DNA of 64,000 nucleotides, from contig NC_015666.1 of the NCBI RefSeq assembly GCF_000217715.1, positions 1,314,270 to 1,378,269 on the forward strand, given 5' to 3'. Below the pieces are notes generated by a model. That model did not search any database, was not told where the DNA came from, and saw nothing but the letters and a program-made list of their open reading frames with translations. This DNA is from Halopiger xanaduensis SH-6 (GTDB lineage Archaea > Halobacteriota > Halobacteria > Halobacteriales > Natrialbaceae). Shown here piece by piece: positions 27,744 to 35,406 of the stretch. Numbering within the stretch: the stretch's first letter is position 1; every line of letters begins with the position of its first letter. A program made the position numbers and the translations under genes.

Positions 27744-27960
27744 ACGCGTCACGTCGTCGGGAATCGACAAAATCCTGGCGTCGCCGGTTCCCGTCTTCCA
27801 GGTGTCGTCGCTCGGTCCCCGTTTTCGTTTGCCGCCGTTATCGACTCGGTCCCCATTGTCGGCTCTATCCCCACCTCGACCGTCGGATCGTTTCACTTTC
27901 AGCGCTATTGAAACATGTAACCATGGATTTTTTCACTTCCAACCGCTTATAGAGACGTGT

Positions 27961-28134
27961 ATGGGATTCGGGAGCTACGACGAATCCGAGCAACAGGAAG
28001 TAGACGCTGATTTTGACGACGACGATGCGGTGCAGTCTTCGTCGACCGATCACGACGGAACGATCGAGTTCGAAAACGGGGCCTCGAGCGACGAACTCCT
28101 CGACCGACTCAAGGAGATCAAAGACGAGGAGTAA
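27961..28134 (+). CDS. Small acidic DUF5786 family protein
   Basis: A 57-residue acidic protein starting MGFGSYDESEQQEV, which I recognise as the haloarchaeal DUF5786 signature start, with a middle Asp/Ser-rich stretch and a C-terminal helix (SSDELLDRLKEIKDEE). No catalytic residues. Its stop is 3 bases before the GTG of the DUF99 gene, so the two form an operon. A TATA-like CGCTTATAGAG at about 27944-27954 is 10 to 17 bases from the ATG, slightly close for a leaderless start. Confidence 0.8.
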   Translation: MGFGSYDESEQQEVDADFDDDDAVQSSSTDHDGTIEFENGASSDELLDRLKEIKDEE

Positions 28135-28137
28135 GCC

Positions 28138-28746
28138 GTGGTAAAGTCCGGGGCGCGGGCGCTGGGCATCGCCGAATCGTACGGCGGCGATCGCGCCGAC
28201 CGGGACGGTCGGCGTCGGAGCACCCTCGCGGCCGCGGTCGTCCGCGCCGACCGCGTCGTCGACGGCCTCGCTTACGAGGCCTGTACCGTCGGCGGTACGG
28301 ACGCGACCGCGGCCGTCCGCTCGCTGCTCGAGACGGCCGGTCGACCGGACGTGCGCTACGTGCTACTCGGCGCCGTCGCCCCTGCCTGGTACAACATTCT
28401 CGACCTCTCGCGGATTCACGAGGCCGCCGACCGGCCGGTGATCGCCGTCACCTTCGAGGAAAGCGGCGGTCTCGAGGCCGGGATTCGAGACGCCTTTTCG
28501 GATAGTGAACGCGACGAGCGGCTCGAGCGGTACCGCTCGCTGCCCGAGCGGCGGCCGGTGTCGGTCGACGGCGAGACGGTCTACGTGAGACACGTCGGCT
28601 GCGAGGTTGGCGAGGCCGAGGAGGTCGTCCGGGCGTTCACGCCGGAGGGTGGCCGTCCGGAGCCGGTTCGCGTGGCGCGGCTCGCGGCTCGAGCGGGCGA
28701 TGCGTACGCCCCTTCGGTCGACGATCACGATCCGGGCGGCGAGTGA
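28138..28746 (+). CDS. DUF99 family protein (endonuclease V-like fold)
   Basis: A 202-residue protein with the archaeal DUF99 layout: GARALGIAESYGG..., VVDGLAYEACTVGGTDAT, a hydrophobic strand ending YVLLGAVAPAWYNILDLSRIHE, then IAVTFEESGGLEAGI. DUF99 is related by fold to endonuclease V. It starts with GTG at 28138, tightly linked to the DUF5786 gene, and the family-4 uracil-DNA glycosylase gene follows 90 bases downstream, so a nucleic-acid repair role is plausible but not shown. Confidence 0.85.
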   Translation: MVKSGARALGIAESYGGDRADRDGRRRSTLAAAVVRADRVVDGLAYEACTVGGTDATAAVRSLLETAGRPDVRYVLLGAVAPAWYNILDLSRIHEAADRPVIAVTFEESGGLEAGIRDAFSDSERDERLERYRSLPERRPVSVDGETVYVRHVGCEVGEAEEVVRAFTPEGGRPEPVRVARLAARAGDAYAPSVDDHDPGGE

Positions 28747-28838
28747 CGCGAATCGGCCTCGGGCGCTCGTCGGTCCCAACCACGGCCGCGAGCGCGAAAG
28801 GCGAAAGACGTAGTAGTCGCCCGCCTGAGCGACACCAC

Positions 28839-29441
28839 ATGAGCGAGTTGAACGCGGAGGATCTCTGCGTGGAGGAGTGTACGCGCTGTCCGGCGCTGGT
28901 CGACTCCCGGAGCCGGATCGTCAACGGAACCGGCCCCGAGGACGCCGACGTCCTGTTCGTCGGCGAAGGTCCCGGCGCGCAGGAGGACGCGGAGGGCGAA
29001 CCCTTCGTCGGCCGCAGCGGCACCGTCCTCGACGACCAGCTCCGGACGGTCGGCCTCGACCGCGAGACCGTCCGGATCACCAACTGCGTGCGCTGTCGCC
29101 CGCCCGAGAACCGCGACCCCACGGACGAGGAACTCGAGAACTGCCGGGGCTACCTCGAGACCGAGATCGATCTGGTCGATCCGGACGTGATCGTCACGCT
29201 CGGGAAGGTTCCCAGCGAGCACCTGCTCGACCGCTCGGTCGCCGTAACCAAGGAGGCCGGGTCGCTCGAGGAGGTTCGAATTAACGGGGCGCCCCGCCGG
29301 CTGCTGATCTGCGTCCACCCCGCGGCGACGCTGTACGACCGCAGTCAGGAGGAGACGTTCGAGTCGGCTCTCGAGCGGGCCGCCGACCTCGCGGACGTCG
29401 ACGGCAGTGAGAGCGGGCAGACGCGGCTCGACGGGTTCTGA
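28839..29441 (+). CDS. Type-4 uracil-DNA glycosylase
   Basis: A 200-residue [4Fe-4S] UDG. Cysteines C10, C14 and C17 near the start and two more in NCVRC/ENC supply the cluster ligands; the active-site loop is VGEGPGAQEDAEGEPFVGRSG in pieces (GEGPG with Glu, FVGRSG) and the DNA-insertion loop VHPAATLYDRSQ. It removes uracil from DNA in base-excision repair. A PCNA-interaction-like tail ends the protein (QTRLDGF). The start ATG 28839 is the standard MSELNAED. Overlap with no neighbour. Confidence 0.9.
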   Translation: MSELNAEDLCVEECTRCPALVDSRSRIVNGTGPEDADVLFVGEGPGAQEDAEGEPFVGRSGTVLDDQLRTVGLDRETVRITNCVRCRPPENRDPTDEELENCRGYLETEIDLVDPDVIVTLGKVPSEHLLDRSVAVTKEAGSLEEVRINGAPRRLLICVHPAATLYDRSQEETFESALERAADLADVDGSESGQTRLDGF

Positions 29442-29491
29442 TTCTGCTTCCGCGAGCGGTTACGATACACACGACACTCGGTCCGCGTCCG

Positions 29492-29890
29492 CTACACCTC
29501 GTCCCGGTCCGTGAACGTGTAGCGCCGCGCGATCTTCCCGTCCTCGAACTCGTGGAAGTCCGCGAAGTCGAACTCGACGCGCTCGTCGCCCTGCAGGCCG
29601 GCAAAGCTCCCGCGGACGGCGACGGTGCTCCCCTCGACGACCATGTCGTGAACCTCGTGAGACCCCTCCTCGAGCGGCCGGCCGTCGAGGTAGAACTCGC
29701 GGAGCTCCTCGCGGCCGGCGATCGCGCCCTGTCCGGGGCGCTCGTACCGGATGTCCTCGGCAAAGAGGTCGACGAGGTCGTCGTACCGCTCGGCGTCGAC
29801 GTACTCGTAGTAGTCGCGGACGACGGTTTCCGGGTCGGCGCTGGTGGTGGCGTCGGAGTCGGTGTCGGTGTCGCTATCGCTGTCGACCAT
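29492..29890 (-). CDS. NTF2/SnoaL-like protein with acidic Asp/Ser leader
   Basis: A 132-residue cone-fold protein: a 25-residue D-S/D-T repeat leader, then VVRDYYEYVDAERYDDLVDLFAEDIRYERP and the closing sheet VEFDFADFHEFEDGKIARRYTF. It is a clear paralogue of the gene at 23844 in arrangement, with a similar DFADFxxFxDxxI end. Ligand unknown. The start is ATG 29890. Convergent with the UDG gene and divergent from hisH. Confidence 0.82.
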   Translation of the reverse strand: MVDSDSDTDTDSDATTSADPETVVRDYYEYVDAERYDDLVDLFAEDIRYERPGQGAIAGREELREFYLDGRPLEEGSHEVHDMVVEGSTVAVRGSFAGLQGDERVEFDFADFHEFEDGKIARRYTFTDRDEV

Positions 29891-30000
29891 ACCGGCCCTA
29901 CGTCCCCGGGATCCTAAGGACCGGGGGAAGGCGCACGGAGGACGCTCGCCCCGGTTGCGCGAATGGCAATACACTTCACCGTTCCGTCCCCAGTTCGAGT

Positions 30001-30663
30001 ATGAGCAGCGTTTCGTCCGCAGCCGACCAATCCCTCGCCTCCGTCGTCGTCGTCGACTACGGGCTGGGAAACCTCCGCAGCGTCACCCGCGGCCTCGAGC
30101 GCGCGGGCGCCGACGTCACGATCACCGACGACCCCGACGCCTTCGCCGAGGCCGACGGCGTCGTCCTCCCCGGCGTCGGCGCGTTCCGCGAGGGCGTCGA
30201 GAACGCCGCGCCGATCCGCGATCACCTTCTCGAGGTCGCCGAGCGCGACCAGCCCCTCTTTGGCATCTGTCTCGGGATGCAGATGCTGCTGACCTCGAGC
30301 GAGGAGGGAGAAACCGACGGCGAGTCCGCCGTCGAGGGGCTGGACCTGGTACCCGGCACGAACGTCCGGTTTTCGGACGGCCAGAAGGTGCCCCACATGG
30401 GCTGGAACGAACTCGACGTCCAGCGGGACCACCCGCTCGTCGAGGGCGTCGACGGCCAGTACGCCTACTTCGTCCACTCTTACTACGCGGTTCCCGACGA
30501 CGAGTTCGCGACGGTCGCCAGCACCGACTACGAATGCGAGTTCCCCTCGATCGTCGCCGACGACGCGGGCAACGTCTTCGGCACCCAGTTCCACCCCGAG
30601 AAGAGCGGCGAGACGGGGCTGCAGATTCTGCGAAACTTCGTCGAAATTTGCGCGGACGCGTAA
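30001..30663 (+). CDS. hisH: Imidazole glycerol phosphate synthase glutaminase subunit HisH
   Basis: A 220-residue class I glutamine amidotransferase. The triad is intact: Cys90 in FGICLGMQML, and His198 and Glu200 in TQFHPEKSGETG; the GVGAF and PHMGWNEL motifs are HisH-specific. With HisF it makes imidazole glycerol phosphate and AICAR in histidine biosynthesis. It is the gene on the far side of the replication origin from orc1, a placement seen in other haloarchaea from memory. Confidence 0.96.
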   Translation: MSSVSSAADQSLASVVVVDYGLGNLRSVTRGLERAGADVTITDDPDAFAEADGVVLPGVGAFREGVENAAPIRDHLLEVAERDQPLFGICLGMQMLLTSSEEGETDGESAVEGLDLVPGTNVRFSDGQKVPHMGWNELDVQRDHPLVEGVDGQYAYFVHSYYAVPDDEFATVASTDYECEFPSIVADDAGNVFGTQFHPEKSGETGLQILRNFVEICADA

Positions 30664-30690
30664 GGATCGTTTTCCCTTCGACTAACTCCT

Positions 30691-30765
30691 CTAGTTGCGG
30701 TTTCACAGCAAGTCGTCGCTAGTTGCGGTTTCACAGCGAGTCGTCGCTAGTTGCGGTTTCACAGC
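30691..30765 (+). repeat. 28-base tandem repeat, about 2.7 copies, at the hisH side of the origin
   Basis: The unit is CTAGTTGCGGTTTCACAGCR followed by AGTCGTCG. Copies start at 30691, 30719 and 30747; the first two differ at one base and the third stops after 19 bases. The third copy runs into CACAGCGCGAAATCCCGG (30760-30777), which resembles a degenerate ORB. Role unknown; it may be another initiator-binding array or a termination-linked repeat. Confidence 0.8.
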
Positions 30766-30790
30766 GCGAAATCCCGGTCGGACCGCCGGA

Positions 30791-30816
30791 GACACACCCC
30801 TCGTTGCCGCTGTATA
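30791..30816 (-). repeat. Inverted ORB-like element
   Basis: Read on the minus strand it is TATACAGCGGCAACGAGGGG then TGTGTC, almost identical to the direct copies at 31135 and 31451. It is the only copy in this orientation and lies on the opposite side of the AT-rich segment, as expected for an initiator pair. Confidence 0.85.
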
Positions 30817-30930
30817 GCCCTTCGAGAACGGTTGTAACGCCCATTTTCCGGAAGTATCCCAGATAGTAATCTCTCGAGCGAGGCACTGCGCCCGCGACGC
30901 GATCTCGCGAATGGCTCCGTTCCGGTCTCA

Positions 30931-30960
30931 GTTTCGGTATTAATAAATATGAGATCTTCG
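30931..30960. other. Candidate DNA unwinding element
   Basis: The segment around GGTATTAATAAATATGAGAT is the most AT-rich run in the window, between the inverted ORB and the direct ORB array. Position and composition fit a duplex unwinding element. A role as promoter TATA cannot be excluded. Confidence 0.65.
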
Positions 30961-30980
30961 TGATAGCCCACTAAGTGAGT

Positions 30981-31014
30981 TGAACGTCGTGACGTTCAGT
31001 CAAAATTGAACGTC
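30981..31014. repeat. Palindrome with an additional half-site inside the origin
   Basis: TGAACGTC-GT-GACGTTCA (30981-30998) is a perfect inverted repeat with 8-base arms; a third copy of TGAACGTC follows at 31007-31014. Such an arrangement suggests a dimeric binding protein with a third site. It lies just after the AT-rich segment and differs from the ORB sequence. Confidence 0.65.
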
Positions 31015-31134
31015 CGCGACCGCTCGAGTCGACTCGAGGCGCTGTTTTGACTCGGTTTTTGGCCCGTCGGGGCCGCCACCGACATGCTGGACTCGACCGA
31101 CCCCGATTTCGAGTCGACGGAACGGTCGATTCCT

Positions 31135-31532
31135 TACAGCGGCAACGCGGGGTGTGTGTCTCCGTATACAGCGGCACCGAGGGGTGGAAAACGAACCGCT
31201 CGCTTCCTATAGAAATCCTTTTCAATCAATACAGCGGAAATACGGTGTCCGTCCCGCTCCTGCCGGTTCGTGTGTGGGACGGAATCCATCGCAGACCGGG
31301 CCGTGATACAGCGGCACTCCGGGGTGGTCGGTTGCTATACAGCGGCACTCCGGGGTCTCGCCGCAACGCCGTGCCGTAATCGCGGGTTGTCCGTGACGGG
31401 TGCCGACCCGATCGCCTATACAGCGGAAATCCGGGGTCTGCTTCGGCCTATACAGCGGAAACGAGGGGTGTAGATAGGGCGACTTAGTTCTTGAATCCCT
31501 GAAATCTCGAGTATACAGCGGAACTCCGGTTC
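31135..31532 (+). repeat. Array of eight direct ORB-like repeats
   Basis: Copies begin near 31135, 31167, 31230, 31307, 31338, 31419, 31451 and 31514. The shared pattern is TATACAGCGG, then M-A-M plus two to three variable bases, then GGGGT. The copies at 31230 and 31514 are weaker in the G-rich half. All point toward orc1. The G-rich half plus conserved left half is the usual Orc1/Cdc6 recognition layout. The last copy is within 45 bases of the orc1 start, so autoregulation of orc1 is likely. Confidence 0.88.
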
Positions 31533-31574
31533 CGAACGTTTAAGAGAGCGCCGACGAATAGCTCGCATAACTGA

Positions 31575-32774
31575 ATGTCGGGCTCGACGGATTACTTCGG
31601 GAGCGAAAACGAGATCTTCCGCAACAAGGAGCTGCTGCAGGTCTCGCACCTCCCGGACGGCGATCGGATCATCGGCCGCGAGGACGAACTGACGAACCTC
31701 GCGAACGCGATCAAGCCGGCGACGCGGGGGAACACGCCCAACAACGTCCTCGTCTACGGGAAGACGGGGACCGGCAAATCGCTGTGCTCGAAGTTCATCA
31801 CGAACCAGGCGGTCGACCGCGCCAAGGGCAACGACGTCTCGATCGGCGTCGCGTACGTCGACTGCCTCCAGGAGTCGACTGAAACCCAGGCCGTCCAGTC
31901 GGCCGGCCACCAGCTCAACGACCAGGGGGAGACGGCCATCTCGATCCCCCACTCGGGGCTGAGCACCGCCGAGTACTACCGTCGCCTCTGGCAGATCATC
32001 GACACCCGCTACGACGTCGCGCTGATCATCTTGGACGAGGTGGACAAGATCGAGGACGACGACATCCTCATGCAACTCTCCCGGGCCGTCGAGTCCGGCA
32101 AGCTCACCGAGAGCACGGTCGGCGTCATCGGCATCTCGAACAAGGTCCGGTACAAGGACTCGCTGGACGAGCGGATCAAGTCCAGCCTCTGCGAGCGCGA
32201 GTACGTCTTCTCGCCGTACGACGCGACCCAGATCCGCGAGATCCTCCGCTCGCGCTCCGACGCGTTCCACGAGGGCGTCCTCGAGGACGGCGTCGTCCCG
32301 CGCGTCGCCGCGCTCGCGGCCCGCGAACACGGCGACGCGCGCAAGGCGATCGACATCCTGCGGTTTGCGGGCGAGATCGCCGAGGAGAACGATCTCGAGC
32401 GCGTCACGGAGTCCTGCGTCGATCAGGCCCACGAGCGCGAGGAGACCAGCCGGCTGGCCGAACTCATCTCCAAGAGTCCGAGCCACGCGAAGCTGGTGCT
32501 CGAGGCGATGGCCCTGCTCACCCAGCAGAAGGAGGGCGACGACGCGCCCGTAACGACCAACGAGGTGTACGATCTCTATCAGCGGCTGTGCGATCGGGAT
32601 CAGTCGGATCACCTGAAGCTCCGCCGGGTGCGGGACATTCTCTCGGAACTCGAGTTCCTCTCGATCATCGAACAGGAGCGCAAGTGGGCCGGCAAGGGGA
32701 AGGGCAACTACATGGAGAATCGGCTGATCGACGATCCGGAGGTTATCATCGCGGCCTGTAACGAGTCCGACTGA
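31575..32774 (+). CDS. orc1: Orc1/Cdc6 replication initiator
   Basis: A 399-residue AAA+ initiator with winged-helix C-terminus. Walker A GKTGTGKS at residues 62-69; Walker B LIILDEVDK with DEVD at 154-157; sensor 1 IGISNKV; sensor 2 arginine in HGDARKAIDILR. The C-terminal 100 residues match the DNA-binding winged helix (ALLTQQKEGDDAPVTTNEVYDLYQ in part). It binds the adjacent ORB array and loads the MCM helicase. Start ATG 31575. Its pairing with the origin suggests it is the cognate initiator; haloarchaea usually carry several more elsewhere. Confidence 0.96.
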   Translation: MSGSTDYFGSENEIFRNKELLQVSHLPDGDRIIGREDELTNLANAIKPATRGNTPNNVLVYGKTGTGKSLCSKFITNQAVDRAKGNDVSIGVAYVDCLQESTETQAVQSAGHQLNDQGETAISIPHSGLSTAEYYRRLWQIIDTRYDVALIILDEVDKIEDDDILMQLSRAVESGKLTESTVGVIGISNKVRYKDSLDERIKSSLCEREYVFSPYDATQIREILRSRSDAFHEGVLEDGVVPRVAALAAREHGDARKAIDILRFAGEIAEENDLERVTESCVDQAHEREETSRLAELISKSPSHAKLVLEAMALLTQQKEGDDAPVTTNEVYDLYQRLCDRDQSDHLKLRRVRDILSELEFLSIIEQERKWAGKGKGNYMENRLIDDPEVIIAACNESD

Positions 32775-32869
32775 GGTCGCCGACCGGCGCTGCATCGGAC
32801 TGCGTCGTCGTCGCCGCCCGGAATGATACTCGAGTTACACTTATTTCGGTGGCTGCCGTCGATCGGTGT

Positions 32870-33277
32870 ATGTCTCGGTCCCAACGCCGGCTCAGCCTCG
32901 GTCTCGGACTCCTGTTTCTCGCGACGTTCGCCTGGTCGCTCCGCAGTAGTTTCTCGGTCATCCTCGAGGAGCCCGGATCGCTGACGAGCATCAGTCTCGT
33001 CGCCGCCGGGGGACTGATGCTGGTCGGCAGCGCCGCGTTCGTCCTCGCCGGTCTATCGCGGCAGATTTCGATCGCCGGACGGACGCTGGCGTGGTGGCAG
33101 GTCCAGAGCGTCGGTTACGTCGCGATCGGGCTCTACCTCGCACTTTCCGGGCTGCCTCGAGGATCGCTGTCGCTGGTCAATATCGTGATGGTGGTTGGCG
33201 GACTCGGGTTTGCGGCGTTCGGCTATCTCCAGTATCGGACCGAACCGACGGCGGACGCCGCAGCAGAATCGGTGTGA
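32870..33277 (+). CDS. Four-helix membrane protein, unknown
   Basis: A 135-residue protein with four hydrophobic helices (LSLGLGLLFLATFAW, SLVAAGGLMLVGSAAFVLAG, VGYVAIGLYLALSG, LVNIVMVVGGLGFAAFGYL) and short loops. The N-terminus is basic, the tail is Ala/Glu-rich. No recognised family. ATG 32870 is preferred to the upstream GTG-type starts. A TATA-like ACACTTATTTCGG about 30 bases upstream supports transcription. Confidence 0.7.
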   Translation: MSRSQRRLSLGLGLLFLATFAWSLRSSFSVILEEPGSLTSISLVAAGGLMLVGSAAFVLAGLSRQISIAGRTLAWWQVQSVGYVAIGLYLALSGLPRGSLSLVNIVMVVGGLGFAAFGYLQYRTEPTADAAAESV

Positions 33278-33364
33278 CGCCGGTTACGGCAATCGAATAC
33301 TGGGGAGAGCGCTCGAGTGGCGTCGGCGCGGCGCCGGTCCGTTCGCGATGCTGTAACTCAAAAC

Positions 33365-33721
33365 TCAGATCAGCTCGCGCACGTCCGAGTACCACATATC
33401 GTGGTAGTCGACGTGGCCGATCCGTCGCGCGATCGCGACCGCGATCACGTGCCAGCAGAGCTCGGTCGGCTCGTCCGGATCGAGGTTGTACTCGCTGTCC
33501 TTGCAGGTACAGCCCCCATCTTCGACGATGTACTCGTCGTCATAGCCGACGACGATAGTAAAATCCCGGTAGGTCTTGACGCGGTTCTCGCCGACGGCCT
33601 CGATCGCCTGCACCCCGCGGTCGCCGTGGAGGCGCGAGATCCGGTCGACGACGTCCGGCGTCAACTCGCCCGCCTCCTCGAGATCCGCTTGCCACCGCTC
33701 GACGGGGTTGGCTTCCGACAC
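33365..33721 (-). CDS. SWIM zinc-finger protein
   Basis: A 118-residue protein. It contains the SWIM pattern C-x-C-xn-C-x-H: [20 protein letters not shown] plus H, followed by a helix ([11 protein letters not shown]). The preceding strands ([23 protein letters not shown]) complete the usual fold. SWIM domains bind nucleic acids or proteins. The start is a GTG at 33721 ([10 protein letters not shown]); the frame further upstream is arginine-rich. It is divergent from trm1, 145 bases away. Confidence 0.8.
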   Translation of the reverse strand: MSEANPVERWQADLEEAGELTPDVVDRISRLHGDRGVQAIEAVGENRVKTYRDFTIVVGYDDEYIVEDGGCTCKDSEYNLDPDEPTELCWHVIAVAIARRIGHVDYHDMWYSDVRELI

Positions 33722-33866
33722 GTTCGTGACTGTGCACCCGACTGTAAAATCGGTTTGGTTGTCGCTCGACCGGAATCGCCGAGAGTCAGGCGGTGAACCG
33801 AGCGGCGGACGACGGGACCGTCGTCGAGACCACACCGTTTTTCGCCCCCTACCGACGAGACGAGGT

Positions 33867-34988
33867 ATGCGCGTCACCGAGGGCGGAATCGACCTCGAGG
33901 TCCCCGGCGAGCAGACCGAGGGCGTCGAGGAGTCGGTCTTCTACAATCCGCGCCAAGAGCTGAACCGGGATCTGACGATCGCGACGCTGCGGGCCTTCCG
34001 CGAGCGCGAGCCCCGCGCCGAGACGTACCTCGACGCGATGACGGCCAGCGGCGTCCGCGGCGTCCGGGCGGCCGCCGACGGCTGGGACGTCACCTGTTGT
34101 GACGTTGACGAGGAAGCCGTCGCCCTCGCCCGCGAGAACGTAGCGCGCAACGACTGCGCTGACCGGGCGACCGTCGAACACCGCGACGTCAACGCCCTCA
34201 TGCACGACGAACTGTTCGACGTGATCGACCTCGATCCCTACGGGACGCCGATGCCGTTCGCCGACGCCGCCTTCGCCAACTGCCGGGATCTGGTCTGCGT
34301 CACCGCGACCGACACCGCGCCGCTGTGCGGCGCGCACTTCAACAGCGGCGTCCGCTCCTATTCGGCGGTCCCGCAAAACACCGACTACCACGCCGAGATG
34401 GGCGTTCGGATACTCATCTCCGCGCTCGCGCGCAGCGCGGCCCGGTTCGACGTCGGCGTCCAGCCCCTGCTGACCCACGCGACGAGCCACTACGTGCGGA
34501 CCTACCTCGAGCTCGAGCACAAAGCCACGTCGGCCGACGCGGCCGTCGACGAGTTAGGCTACCTCTACCACTGCGAGGACTGCACGTACCGCGAGGCCGA
34601 TCCGGGGCTGATCGCCGACCCGATCGAAACCTGCCCCCACTGCGGCGGCGACCGAATCCTCGCGGCCGGCCCGGTCTGGCTCGGTCCCGTCCGCGACCGC
34701 AAGTTCGTCGCCGCGGTCCGCGACGAGATCCCCGACGCCTTCGGCACCGCCGAGAAGGGCCGCAAACTCTGCGAGACGCTCGAGGCGGAACTCGACGAGC
34801 CGACCCACTACGACCAGCACAAGCTCTGTCGAAACTGGGGGCTGCCCGCCAACGCGATGGACGACTTCCTCGCCGATCTGCGCGCGGCAGGATACGAGGC
34901 TTCGCGGGCCCACTACGGCGGGACGACGTTCAAGACGGACGCCAGCGTCGGCGAGATTCGAGCGGCGACCGAAGACGGGCTCGAGTAA
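33867..34988 (+). CDS. trm1: tRNA (guanine26-N2)-dimethyltransferase Trm1
   Basis: A 373-residue Rossmann methyltransferase. SAM motif [19 protein letters not shown]; catalytic DLDPYGTP; C-terminal zinc-binding pair (CEDC and CPHC) and the terminal [10 protein letters not shown] motif are Trm1-specific. It dimethylates G26 of most tRNAs. The ATG at 33867 gives [20 protein letters not shown], the standard start. A TATA-like TTTTTCGCCCC is close upstream. Confidence 0.96.
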   Translation: MRVTEGGIDLEVPGEQTEGVEESVFYNPRQELNRDLTIATLRAFREREPRAETYLDAMTASGVRGVRAAADGWDVTCCDVDEEAVALARENVARNDCADRATVEHRDVNALMHDELFDVIDLDPYGTPMPFADAAFANCRDLVCVTATDTAPLCGAHFNSGVRSYSAVPQNTDYHAEMGVRILISALARSAARFDVGVQPLLTHATSHYVRTYLELEHKATSADAAVDELGYLYHCEDCTYREADPGLIADPIETCPHCGGDRILAAGPVWLGPVRDRKFVAAVRDEIPDAFGTAEKGRKLCETLEAELDEPTHYDQHKLCRNWGLPANAMDDFLADLRAAGYEASRAHYGGTTFKTDASVGEIRAATEDGLE

Positions 34989-35038
34989 CGTCGATCTTGA
35001 CGTGACGAAGCGTCCTTCCAATCTGTCGACTCGAAGCC

Positions 35039-35242
35039 TTACGCGTCGTCCTCGGCGTACAAGCGGACGAGTCGACATTCCGGACAACAGACGCCCTGCA
35101 GTTTCGCCCGCTGCTTGAGGCCGAGTTTTCCCAACAGTCCCTCGCGTTCGCCGGTCGCGATCGAGAGCCGCATGCTCTCGCCGTCGCGTACCGGCACCGG
35201 TTCCATCGTCACGCCGCAGTCGGGACAGCGTCGCTGCTCCAT
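35039..35242 (-). CDS. Small zinc-ribbon protein (haloarchaeal)
   Basis: A 67-residue protein with two cysteine pairs: CPDCGVTMEPVPV near the start and CCPECRLVRLYA near the end, with a central helix (LLGKLGLKQRAKLQG). This is a haloarchaeal zinc-ribbon type with about 40 residues between the pairs. Probably a nucleic-acid or protein adaptor. It converges with trm1 and is divergent from the BrkB-like gene. Confidence 0.75.
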   Translation of the reverse strand: MEQRRCPDCGVTMEPVPVRDGESMRLSIATGEREGLLGKLGLKQRAKLQGVCCPECRLVRLYAEDDA

Positions 35243-35406
35243 GGGCTTCGGTCGACGTGACAGCGAAAAATAGTTTCGACGGGCGTCGGCGATAGTCCGT
35301 CGTTGGACCGCGCGACCGAATGCGGCCGCGGTCGGTCGCGGGAGCCTTTAGGGAGCAGGCCTGTGCCACACTCGGGCATACTTCGGTTCCCGTCGTAGGC
35401 GGGGCC

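Larger units (their letters stand above)
30664..31574. other. Replication origin (oriC) between hisH and orc1/cdc6
   Basis: A 911-base gene-free stretch with lower GC than its surroundings. It contains a 28-base tandem repeat, a candidate unwinding element, one inverted and about eight direct ORB-like repeats, a palindrome with a half-site, and ends at the orc1/cdc6 start. ORB-like repeats flanking an AT-rich segment next to orc1/cdc6 are the defining layout of haloarchaeal chromosomal origins. Each element is listed separately. This identification is from layout; no replication data were used. Confidence 0.9.

Noticed and set aside
30664-31574. CRISPR array, suggested by the repeated units near orc1
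   Set aside because: Repeat units are about 20 bases, unevenly spaced, in both orientations, and vary in their G-rich half; this fits origin binding sites rather than CRISPR.
34553-34566. TTAGGCTACCTCTA, resembling an iron box
   Set aside because: Lies inside the trm1 coding region, the right half is CTCTA rather than CCTAA, and no promoter follows.
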